Below, piece by piece: positions 8,900 to 16,087 of a DNA stretch of 64,000 nucleotides (its first letter is position 1; the number at the start of each line of letters is the position of its first letter). Source of the stretch: Campylobacter blaseri (GTDB lineage: Bacteria; Campylobacterota; Campylobacteria; Campylobacterales; Campylobacteraceae); contig NZ_CP053841.1 of the NCBI RefSeq assembly GCF_013201895.1, positions 62,001-126,000 of the forward strand, in the 5' to 3' direction. The notes beneath the pieces were generated by a model that worked only from the letters and a program-made list of their open reading frames with translations, made no database searches and was not told where the DNA came from. Position numbers and translations under genes: made by a program.

Positions 8900-9460
8900 G
8901 TTTGAGAGTTGTGTAAAATTTGATGGTAATAAAACTTTAGAAGATTTGATTAATTACAATAACGAGTTTGAGAGTTGTGTAAAATTTGATGGTAATAAAA
9001 CCAAAATGTGAATAAAGATGGCTACTATATAGTTTGAGAGTTGTGTAAAATTTGATGGTAATAAAACTAAATGTTGAAAAACATTATCCTACCCTGTGTT
9101 TGAGAGTTGTGTAAAATTTGATGGTAATAAAACGAATTGCTGAGGGAAACTTAATCTCCGATAGTTTGAGAGTTGTGTAAAATTTGATGGTAATAAAACT
9201 CTAAGAATAATCTTTCTAACGAATAGTGAGTTTGAGAGTTGTGTAAAATTTGATGGTAATAAAACCTTCATTGCTTGTTATACTAACAACAGCGTTTGAG
9301 AGTTGTGTAAAATTTGATGGTAATAAAACTTATTGTAATTGATTAAATCTTCTAAAGTGTTTGAGAGTTGTGTAAAATTTGATGGTAATAAAACAGATAT
9401 TTTTTTGTTTTTTGTAGATTAATAGTTTGAGAGTTGTGTAAAATTTGATGGTAATAAAAC
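8900..9460 (+). CRISPR. Type II-A CRISPR array, 9 repeats and 8 spacers
   Basis: Nine identical 36-base repeats (begin GTTTGAGAGTTGTG, end GATGGTAATAAAAC) at 8900, 8966, 9032, 9098, 9164, 9230, 9294, 9359 and 9425. Spacers are 30 bases except number 6 (28, at 9266-9293) and number 7 (29, at 9330-9358). The repeat core TGTAAAATTTGATGGTAAT is shared with the anti-repeat at 2851-2869. The last repeat is not degenerate. Spacers 1 and 7 are near reverse complements of one another. I found no spacer match elsewhere in the window by eye. Confidence 0.99.
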
Positions 9461-9551
9461 TAATTGCTAACAACTACTAACAAAAATGATTAACCCAAAA
9501 TTATCATTACATTAAAAATGTTGATATAAGATACAGAATATATAAATCAAT

Positions 9552-9557
9552 TATAAT
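9552..9557 (+). promoter_or_regulatory. -10 box for the small secreted protein gene
   Basis: TATAAT within the 150-base gap between the array and the next gene (9461-9610). Transcription would begin near 9564, giving a leader of about 47 bases with a GAAGGA ribosome site before the ATG at 9611. The rest of the gap shows no further repeat remnants or gene. A separate promoter argues that the downstream gene is not part of the CRISPR transcript. Confidence 0.5.
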
Positions 9558-9610
9558 GCTTTATATATGGAGTTCCATTTGGATAAATTAGCAATATTGA
9601 AGGACTAAAA

Positions 9611-9901
9611 ATGCAAAAATTATTTTTTGGTTTAGGGTTAGCATTTGTTTTAGGTATTAGTTTAAATGCTCAAAACAACGCTAGAAAAATGGGCGAATGC
9701 ATGGTTGTTAGTGATGAAAAAGAGATGACACCATGTGAGGTAGTAGATCAAAGAAGATCTAGTAAAGCACATATGCATAAAGATGAAGAAAAACATAAAA
9801 ACGCTTTAACTAGAAATAGTAAAATAAATGATTTTTTTAACAACAATCATCAAGATATGAAAAAAGAAACAAATGAAACCGTTAAGATAGACATGCACTA
9901 A
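9611..9901 (+). CDS. Small secreted protein of unknown function
   Basis: 96 aa. Residues 1-20 form a signal peptide (MQKLFFGLGLAFVLGISLNA) with likely cleavage before QNNARK. The mature part is short, charged and without further membrane segments; it has two cysteines (MGECMVV and MTPCEVV) that could form one disulfide in the periplasm, and a histidine-containing stretch (HMHKDEEKHK) that might bind metal. Good ribosome site (GAAGGA, then ATG). I do not recognise the family. It is next to a metal-regulation region rather than clearly linked to CRISPR. Confidence 0.7.
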   Translation: MQKLFFGLGLAFVLGISLNAQNNARKMGECMVVSDEKEMTPCEVVDQRRSSKAHMHKDEEKHKNALTRNSKINDFFNNNHQDMKKETNETVKIDMH

Positions 9902-9933
9902 GACCTATCTATATAAAATTCAAAGATAATTTT

Positions 9934-10665
9934 CTAAAAGACTAAAAGTTGCATTTTTGAGTTTATGGTATCTTTTATAAATCCACCCTCAAGCATAGCT
10001 TTTATCTCATCTTTAACTTCGTCTTCATTGAAATTTAAGTTATTTATATCAAGATGCCAAAGCACATTTTCAACCGCTTCTTCATAACTTCTGTTTTGAA
10101 TTCTCATTTCTGTTAAAATTTCACTTTTGTATGGAATTTTAGATATTTCCAAATAAGATTTTAACATACTAGTTCTGTTTGTTAGGCTGTTTTTACCATA
10201 TTTTTTAAAAAACGGTTCAAGTAGTGTCGAATGTCTTGGTTTATACCAGTTTAGATAAATTTTAAGCTCACCTAGATCGATAAATTTTTGAAAATGCTCT
10301 TTTGTTTGAAGTGCCGGACTCATAGTTAAAAAAGCAATGTCAAATTTATCACTGCTTTCAAACTCATCAAAGCTAAAATTTTTAGTTTTTACATTTGTTA
10401 TATTAAATTCTTTTGCAGATTTTTCCAACTCTTCAAGCATTTTAATGGAGCTATCGATACCTAGTATATTTTTGCACAATCTGGCTAGATATAGTGTATA
10501 CGCACCTGTTCCACACCCTATGTCTATCATTGTTTTACCTTTAAAATCAACACCAAATTCATCTAAAACTTTAAAAAATTTCTTTTGAAAATCATTCAAA
10601 TTTCCACTAAATTTATTATATGTTTTTGACTTTTTATCCCATTTGTTATTTGTAACATTCATCAC
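9934..10665 (-). CDS. Class I SAM-dependent methyltransferase linked to Fur-family regulator
   Basis: 243 aa Rossmann-fold methyltransferase: motif I MIDIGCGTGAY (about residues 46-56), then GIDSSIKML for the acidic residue contacting SAM. The substrate is unknown. It is clearly related to the methyltransferase at 61971-62720 along its length, sharing WD at the N terminus, the GCGTGAYT motif, a DIAF..M.PAL segment and a WHL motif near the C terminus. Its start overlaps the Fur-family gene by 20 bases on the same strand, so the pair is translationally coupled. An importer operon for zinc-like metals diverges from the same region. The start could be either of two adjacent ATGs. Confidence 0.85.
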   Translation of the reverse strand: MMNVTNNKWDKKSKTYNKFSGNLNDFQKKFFKVLDEFGVDFKGKTMIDIGCGTGAYTLYLARLCKNILGIDSSIKMLEELEKSAKEFNITNVKTKNFSFDEFESSDKFDIAFLTMSPALQTKEHFQKFIDLGELKIYLNWYKPRHSTLLEPFFKKYGKNSLTNRTSMLKSYLEISKIPYKSEILTEMRIQNRSYEEAVENVLWHLDINNLNFNEDEVKDEIKAMLEGGFIKDTINSKMQLLVF

Positions 10666-10999
10666 ATATCCCTTTTATAACAACACTTTTAACATGTTTT
10701 TTATCTAAATTTGGCATGGTGATTTCTTCCATTTTATGGCACTTATCACAAACAAAATACGCCTTTGCCTCTTTTGCTAACTCATAGAAGTGTTTTCTGT
10801 TAGTTTCACTTGAGATAAGTATATTTTTCTCTTCAAATAGAGTTAAATTTCTATATATAGTTGTTTTGTTAGCAGATGTTTGTTCTACTAACTCATCACA
10901 GCTAATAGGTTTTTCTATATTAGAGAGTATGTTTATAATCTCTTCTCTTAAAGAAGTTGGGGTTATGCCATGCTCATTTAAAAATTTTTTAATATCCAT
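10646..10999 (-). CDS. Fur-family metalloregulator, possibly Zur
   Basis: 117 aa. Winged-helix DNA-binding domain (about residues 10-75; TTIYRNLTLFEEKNIL contains the recognition helix) and a dimer domain with two CxxC pairs, C84-x2-C87 and C112-x2-C115, the structural zinc site of many Fur, Zur and PerR proteins. It is shorter than typical Fur (about 150 aa) and stops right after the second pair. It diverges from a znu-type operon whose promoter overlaps a perfect dyad, which suggests Zur-like control of zinc uptake; this is inferred from context. It is followed by a coupled methyltransferase gene. Confidence 0.82.
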   Translation of the reverse strand: MDIKKFLNEHGITPTSLREEIINILSNIEKPISCDELVEQTSANKTTIYRNLTLFEEKNILISSETNRKHFYELAKEAKAYFVCDKCHKMEEITMPNLDKKHVKSVVIKGICDECYK

Positions 11000-11053
11000 A
11001 TTTATATCCTTGTGGGAATGATAACAAATTTTACATAATATAAACTAAAAGTG

Positions 11054-11081
11054 TATAATTATAAGTTGCAACTAAGTTGCA
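11054..11081 (+). promoter_or_regulatory. znu promoter with overlapping dyad operator
   Basis: Extended -10 box TG-TATAAT (TATAAT at 11054-11059) predicts a start near 11066. Positions 11067-11081 are TGCAACT-A-AGTTGCA, a perfect seven-base inverted repeat with a one-base centre lying exactly at the expected transcript start. A repressor bound there would block the promoter; the divergent Fur-family protein is the natural candidate. Confidence 0.65.
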
Positions 11082-11119
11082 TTTGTTATACTTTCATAAA
11101 TTTTTTTAAAGGATTAAAG

Positions 11120-12115
11120 GTGAGAATTCTTCTAACTTTATTATTTGGTGTTATCTCTTTGTTTGCAAAGGGAGATGTAGTAGTTAGCATTTTGCCACAA
11201 AAATATTTTGTTGAAAAGATAGCAGGAGATACTGTAAAGATTGATGTTATGGTGCTTCCAGGGGCTAGTCCAGCAAGTTATGAGCCAAAATCATCACAAA
11301 TGAAACATCTTGAAAATGCAGATATATATTTTTCAATAGGGGTTCCTTTCGAAAAAGTTTGGCTTAAGAAATTTAAATCACAAATTCCAAGCCTAAACAT
11401 AGTTGCTACTGATGAGGGAGTGGTTAAGAGATCTATGCATCATCACGATCACGACGAGCACCATGAACATCATGAACACGGTGAGGCAGAGCACGAACAT
11501 CATGAAGATCACGAACACGCTACACATAATGAGCATGAGATTGAAGAAGAGGTTGGATGTGATCCTAAAAAAGATAGTGATTGTTACTGCCACGAACATG
11601 AAAATGGAGAAATGTTTTGCCATACTCACAGAGGACTTGACCCACACATTTGGCTAGATCCAAGACTTGTTATAGTACAAGCCCAAAATATAGAAAAAGC
11701 ACTTATAAAAGCATATCCTGAAAATGAGGAACTTTATAAGGCTAGAACTTCAAGTTTCATAAAAGAGCTAAATGCATTACACAATGATATAAAAGATAGA
11801 TTAAAAGATCTAAAAGGAAGAAAATTTATGGTTTTCCACCCATCTTGGGGATATTTTGCAAAAAGATATGGGTTTGAACAAATTCCAGTTGAAAAAGAGG
11901 GTAAAGAGCCAAAACCTGCAGAGCTTCAAAAACTAATCAAACTAGCCAAAGAAGAAAATATAAAAGTTATATTTGTAGCACCACAATTTTCAAAAAAATC
12001 TGCTAATATTATAGCAAAGGAAAGTGGTATAAAAGTAGTTGAGTTAGATCCACTTCCACAAGATTGGATGAAAGGTATGGAAAAAGTAGTTAAAAGCTTT
12101 GAAAACAATATATGA
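11120..12115 (+). CDS. znuA: Zinc ABC transporter, periplasmic binding protein ZnuA
   Basis: Cluster 9 metal-binding lipid-free periplasmic protein. I choose GTG 11120 (AAAGGA at 11108-11113) because the protein then starts VRILLTLLFGVISLFA, a signal peptide; the longer frame to 11051 begins inside the promoter. Family features: SILPQKYFVEKIAGD, PGASPASYEPK, LDPHIWLDPR and VFHPSWGYFA (histidine ligands). Between them is a long loop of about 60 residues rich in His, Asp and Glu, ending with several Cys and His, typical of zinc-specific ZnuA and thought to gather zinc. ATGA overlap with the next gene. Confidence 0.93.
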   Translation: MRILLTLLFGVISLFAKGDVVVSILPQKYFVEKIAGDTVKIDVMVLPGASPASYEPKSSQMKHLENADIYFSIGVPFEKVWLKKFKSQIPSLNIVATDEGVVKRSMHHHDHDEHHEHHEHGEAEHEHHEDHEHATHNEHEIEEEVGCDPKKDSDCYCHEHENGEMFCHTHRGLDPHIWLDPRLVIVQAQNIEKALIKAYPENEELYKARTSSFIKELNALHNDIKDRLKDLKGRKFMVFHPSWGYFAKRYGFEQIPVEKEGKEPKPAELQKLIKLAKEENIKVIFVAPQFSKKSANIIAKESGIKVVELDPLPQDWMKGMEKVVKSFENNI

Positions 12116-13515
12116 TTAAAAGAATTTTGATTTTTTTGGTGTCTGTGTTTTTTACAACACAGGCATCAGCTTGTGCATTATGTGCTTTAATGACCCCAAC
12201 AGCGCATATCTATCTAGATTTTAATACCACACAAGAAGAGCTTAACAGCATAAAAGTATCGTGGCATTTTTCAAAAAACTTCACAGATTTAACATTAGAA
12301 GGATATGATTTAAATGGAAATTTAAAGCTTGATGAGGATGAATTAGCTGAGGTAAATTTTGCTATGGTTGATTATCTTCAAAGAAAAAATTATCTAATGA
12401 AATATGAATATTATGATATGCCAGATGGAAAAACGCACGAACTTGAAGGCGAGATTATAGACTCAAAATCAAGTCTGGTTGATGGAAGATATGTTTTTGA
12501 GTTTATTAAAAAGGTAAAACTCCCTATAAAAGATAATAGAATATTAAAAATAGTTGCAAATGATGATGAGGGATATTTTAATTTTAGCTTTTTAAATAGT
12601 GGCAAAAGTATGATTTTGGATAATTTATATGCTATTTATAATTCAAATTTAAATGCTACATTTATTGAGTTTAAAAAAGGAAATATTAGCACTCAAAAAC
12701 AAAAGAGTTTAAAATCTTTAATTAAAAATAGCAATATAGATAGCGAAAAAGTAAGTAAAAATTTCATAGATGAGTATGGACTAAAAACACTTAAAAAACT
12801 TAAATCCCTTTTTGCCAATAGTGCAGAGTTTAGCTTTTTAACTATTTTTAGCATAATTTCAATATCTTTTCTATATGGTTTTTTTCATGCAGCAGGACCT
12901 GGACATGCAAAAATGCTAACAACGAGTTACTTTTTAGCAAATGGTGGAAACTATCTAAAAAGCTTTATTTTTTCACTTAAAATCGGAATTTTTCATGTTA
13001 TAGGTGCCTTTTTGTTAGTTGTTGTTAGTATGTTTGGAGTTGATTTGGTGGCATCTTCTGTTTCAAGTAACAACATCTCTTTAACGACCAAGGTTTCAGC
13101 TATAATTATAATACTTGTTAGTCTGTTTTTGTTTGCTGATAAGATTAAAGAGATTAAGGGTAATACACATCAAACAGGTTGTAAATGCTCTAGTTGTTGT
13201 GGGCATAAAAAGAGTGAAAATGAGTGGTTCATAGCTTTAAGTGCGGCTATAATTCCATGCCCTGGAACTATACTTGTGTTTGTTGTGGCTTTTAATATAG
13301 GAAGTTACTTTTTAAGCTTTATAAGTGCTATTTTTATGGCACTAGGTATGTCAGTTGTTATATTTTTAGCAGCTGTTATAGGATTTAAAGCCAATAAAAT
13401 AGGAACTAGTAAATTTAAAAACCTTAAAATATATATTGAGTTTTTTGGCATATTTTTAATGCTAATTTTAGGTGTGTTTATGTTTTTAATTGCTGATAAA
13501 ATAGGTATATTATGA
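12112..13515 (+). CDS. DUF1007-NicO fusion metal transport protein
   Basis: 467 aa. Signal peptide (residues 1-20, ending QASA), then a DUF1007-like periplasmic domain (about 20-235) with an EF-hand-like loop D66-x-N68-G-N70 ending at E77, then a membrane domain of the NicO/RcnA nickel-cobalt family (about 240-465) with HAAGPGHAK (H259, H265). A cytoplasmic-size loop at about 345-372 is rich in ligands: H353, C357, C359, C362, C363, H365. NicO proteins move Ni or Co; here the gene sits inside a zinc importer operon between znuA and znuC with start and stop overlaps on both sides, so a role in zinc supply or balance is likely but direction of transport is unknown. Confidence 0.82.
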   Translation: MIKRILIFLVSVFFTTQASACALCALMTPTAHIYLDFNTTQEELNSIKVSWHFSKNFTDLTLEGYDLNGNLKLDEDELAEVNFAMVDYLQRKNYLMKYEYYDMPDGKTHELEGEIIDSKSSLVDGRYVFEFIKKVKLPIKDNRILKIVANDDEGYFNFSFLNSGKSMILDNLYAIYNSNLNATFIEFKKGNISTQKQKSLKSLIKNSNIDSEKVSKNFIDEYGLKTLKKLKSLFANSAEFSFLTIFSIISISFLYGFFHAAGPGHAKMLTTSYFLANGGNYLKSFIFSLKIGIFHVIGAFLLVVVSMFGVDLVASSVSSNNISLTTKVSAIIIILVSLFLFADKIKEIKGNTHQTGCKCSSCCGHKKSENEWFIALSAAIIPCPGTILVFVVAFNIGSYFLSFISAIFMALGMSVVIFLAAVIGFKANKIGTSKFKNLKIYIEFFGIFLMLILGVFMFLIADKIGIL

Positions 13516-14267
13516 GTGAGATAGTAGTAAAAGACTTAAGCTTTGGTTATGATGAAAATTTAGTTTTAGAAGATATAAATTTAGAATATAATAAAAATGA
13601 TTTTTTAACTATAATAGGTCCAAATGGTGGTGGAAAAAGTACATTTTTAAAGATAATGCTAGGATTAATCACCCCTAAGCAAGGAAGTATTGAAATTTAT
13701 GGTAAAAAACCACAAGATGTTTCATCTATATTAGGATATGTTCCGCAATTCATACCTATAAATGAAAATTTCCCTATTAGTGTTTTAGATGTTGTTTTAA
13801 TGGGTAAAATTGATAAAAAGAAATTTGGTTTTTATACAAAAGAGTGCAAAGAAGATGCATTGGAAGCACTTAAATTAGTTGGGATGGAAGCTTGCGCAAA
13901 AAGAAGAATTAGTGAGCTTAGTGGTGGTCAAAGACAAAGAGTTTATATAGCAAGAGCCCTTTGTAGTGACGCTAAGATACTTTTGCTAGATGAGCCAACA
14001 GCTAGTATTGACACGCAAGGGCAAATTGAAATTTATGATCTATTAAAAGAGATAAATAAAAACGGAAAAGGCATAATAGTAATAAGCCACGATGTTAATA
14101 TCTCCATAAACTACGCTACAAAAGTAGGGCACATAAACAAAAAACTAGTTATGCATGAAATTGATATAGAGAAAAAAGATAACTTTTTTAACCATTTAAG
14201 AGAAGAGCATACTCATATTTGTGATGTTGAGCTTATTTTAAGGGAGTGTTCTTGCAAGAATTATTGA
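13512..14267 (+). CDS. znuC: Zinc ABC transporter ATP-binding protein ZnuC
   Basis: 251 aa ABC ATPase that powers uptake through ZnuB. Walker A GPNGGGKST (about residue 37), signature LSGGQRQRVYIARAL, Walker B ILLLDEPTASID and a switch histidine in VISHDVN. The C-terminal tail contains HLREEHTHICDVE and ECSCKNY, His/Cys-containing as in several metal importer ATPases. Starts by ATGA overlap with the NicO fusion gene and overlaps znuB. Confidence 0.94.
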   Translation: MSEIVVKDLSFGYDENLVLEDINLEYNKNDFLTIIGPNGGGKSTFLKIMLGLITPKQGSIEIYGKKPQDVSSILGYVPQFIPINENFPISVLDVVLMGKIDKKKFGFYTKECKEDALEALKLVGMEACAKRRISELSGGQRQRVYIARALCSDAKILLLDEPTASIDTQGQIEIYDLLKEINKNGKGIIVISHDVNISINYATKVGHINKKLVMHEIDIEKKDNFFNHLREEHTHICDVELILRECSCKNY

Positions 14268-15058
14268 GTTTAACTTTTATGCAAAACGCCTTTTTGGGCG
14301 GAATTTTAGTAAGTATTGCTTGTGGAATTGTTGGATCGTTAGTTGTTATAAATAGAATGACATTTATAGCAGGAGGTATCTCTCATGCTGCATATGGTGG
14401 CATAGGTCTTGCTTTTTATTTTGGCATAGCTCCACTTTTAGGCGCTACTGTATTTTCAATATTTTTAGCGCTTTTAGTGGCTTTTATAACCTTAAAAGAT
14501 AAAGAGAGGTTTGATTCAATAGTTGGAGCCATATGGGCATTTGGTATGGCTTTTGGTATTATTTTGATAGATTTAACGCCAGGATATAATGTTGATTTGA
14601 TGAGCTATCTTTTTGGTTCTATACTAGCTATTGATAAAAATACGCTCTATTTTGTATCTATGGTTGATATCATATTCATTATAATGATGTGCGTGTTTTA
14701 TAGGCAATTTTGTGCTATAAGTTTTGATAGTGAGTTTGCTAGATTAAAGGGTGTAAACTCAACGCTATTTTATTACGTACTAGTTGCTATGATGGCACTT
14801 TGTGTAGTTGGAACCATTCAAGTTGTTGGGCTAATTTTAGTAATATCTTTGATGACTATTCCTCCATACATTGCTGAGATATTCTCTAAAAGACTTGGGG
14901 AAATGATGGTTTATTCGGCTATTATCTCATCAATCTTTTGCATTGTAGGTCTACTTCTTAGTTATAAATTTGATATAACAAGTGGCGCTAGCATTATAAT
15001 GGTTGCATCGATCTTTTTCTTTATGGTTGTAATTTTTAAAAGACTAAAAAGTCTTTAA
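14252..15058 (+). CDS. znuB: Zinc ABC transporter permease ZnuB
   Basis: Inner-membrane permease of the ABC-3 family, about 268 aa and roughly eight membrane segments. I favour the TTG at 14252 because AAGGGAG at 14240-14246 is correctly spaced five bases before it; GTG 14246 inside that site is less likely. Family features: INRMTFIAGGISHAAYGGIGLA and the late VVGLILVISLMTIPPYIAEIFSKRL. It overlaps the end of znuC. The stop codon lies in a terminator hairpin and overlaps the convergent exporter gene. Confidence 0.92.
   Translation: MQELLSLTFMQNAFLGGILVSIACGIVGSLVVINRMTFIAGGISHAAYGGIGLAFYFGIAPLLGATVFSIFLALLVAFITLKDKERFDSIVGAIWAFGMAFGIILIDLTPGYNVDLMSYLFGSILAIDKNTLYFVSMVDIIFIIMMCVFYRQFCAISFDSEFARLKGVNSTLFYYVLVAMMALCVVGTIQVVGLILVISLMTIPPYIAEIFSKRLGEMMVYSAIISSIFCIVGLLLSYKFDITSGASIIMVASIFFFMVVIFKRLKSL
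15039..15056 (+). terminator. Rho-independent terminator of the znu operon
   Basis: Stem AAAGACT / AGTCTTT with an AAAA loop, followed by AATTTTTTC. The hairpin covers the last codons of znuB. Confidence 0.75.
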
Positions 15059-15957
15059 TTTTTTCTCTTTATTAAAAGAGGGGCAACTTCACATATTAAA
15101 ATTCCAAGAAGGATTAAGATAGCTCCAAATATCTGGGGTTTGCTTAGAATTTCATTTGCCCACAGATATCCAATGACACCTGCACTAACAGGTTCAAGCG
15201 TAAATATTAAAACAGTTTTAGCAGCTGTTGTGTATTGCTGTGCTAAAGTTTGGACAAAAAAGGCAAAAACAGTTGCTATAACTGCTGTTAAAATTATGGC
15301 ATATAGAAGCTCTATATTTAGCCAAATTTCAAACCCACCTAAGATAGCCATTGTGTTTAGATTATTATTAGAGAAAAATATTGCAAATATTAAAGAGAGT
15401 AGAGCCGTTGTGCCAAATTGTGTTGTAACTAAGGCATAGATATTACTTTTATGTACATAAACGCCTGTAAAGCTTATATGAAGCGCATACGATACAGCGC
15501 AAATTATAGTTAAAAGCTCGCCTAAATTTAGATCAAAACTATTTGCACCACTTAAAAAGTAAAGTCCCACTAGAGCTACAATACCACCAAAAATTGTAGT
15601 AAGTTTAACGTGTTGTTTGAAAAATACAAACATTATAAAAGGAACTAAAATAACATATAATCCAGTTATAAATGCCACAGTTGAGCTTAATGTATACTTT
15701 AAAGCATATGTTTGAAATGAAAATCCACCAAACAAAAACAGACCAAGCAAGGCTCCATATAAGATAGAATTTTTGGTAAATTTAATACCAAATTTTAAAG
15801 ATATTAGATACATTAAGATTGTAGATACTAAAAATCTAAAAAATAAAAAACTAAAAACATTTATGCTTTCAATGGCACTTTGAACAGGTAAAAATGTAGC
15901 ACCCCACGAAATAGCTACAAATATTAAAGCAATTTCAGACATTAAACTTTTAGACAT
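15055..15957 (-). CDS. EamA/DMT-family membrane transporter
   Basis: 300 aa with about ten hydrophobic segments in two EamA repeats, typical of drug/metabolite exporters; substrate unknown. I choose the ATG at 15957 (MSKSLMSEIALIFVAISWGATF) because AAGGGG stands just upstream; an ATG 51 bases earlier lacks a ribosome site and gives a non-hydrophobic extension. SWGATF in the first segment and the late VLIFTLEPVSAGVIGYLWANE-like region are family signatures. It converges on znuB with a four-base overlap of stop regions. Confidence 0.85.
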   Translation of the reverse strand: MSKSLMSEIALIFVAISWGATFLPVQSAIESINVFSFLFFRFLVSTILMYLISLKFGIKFTKNSILYGALLGLFLFGGFSFQTYALKYTLSSTVAFITGLYVILVPFIMFVFFKQHVKLTTIFGGIVALVGLYFLSGANSFDLNLGELLTIICAVSYALHISFTGVYVHKSNIYALVTTQFGTTALLSLIFAIFFSNNNLNTMAILGGFEIWLNIELLYAIILTAVIATVFAFFVQTLAQQYTTAAKTVLIFTLEPVSAGVIGYLWANEILSKPQIFGAILILLGILICEVAPLLIKRKN

Positions 15958-16087
15958 AAAAAACCCCTTAATCTGTGATTTTAACAAAAAATACTTAAAA
16001 TTTAACATTAGAAAAGATATAATTGTAATTATTTATTAAAATAAAATATTAAAATAAAATTTAATATAAATATATAAAATTTAAATT

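Noticed and set aside
9068-9097. Small dyad TGTT-GAAA-AACA inside spacer 3
   Set aside because: Too short to carry meaning in AT-rich DNA.
9089-9271. 60-codon minus-strand open frame with repeated FTQLSN blocks
   Set aside because: It is the translation of CRISPR repeats and spacers, not a gene.
9611-9901. Small protein beside the array as an anti-CRISPR or Cas accessory
   Set aside because: It has a signal peptide and its own promoter, so it would act outside the cytoplasm.
11393-11657. Two 84-codon frames rich in Met, Ile and Val or His
   Set aside because: Shadow translations of the His-rich loop of znuA.
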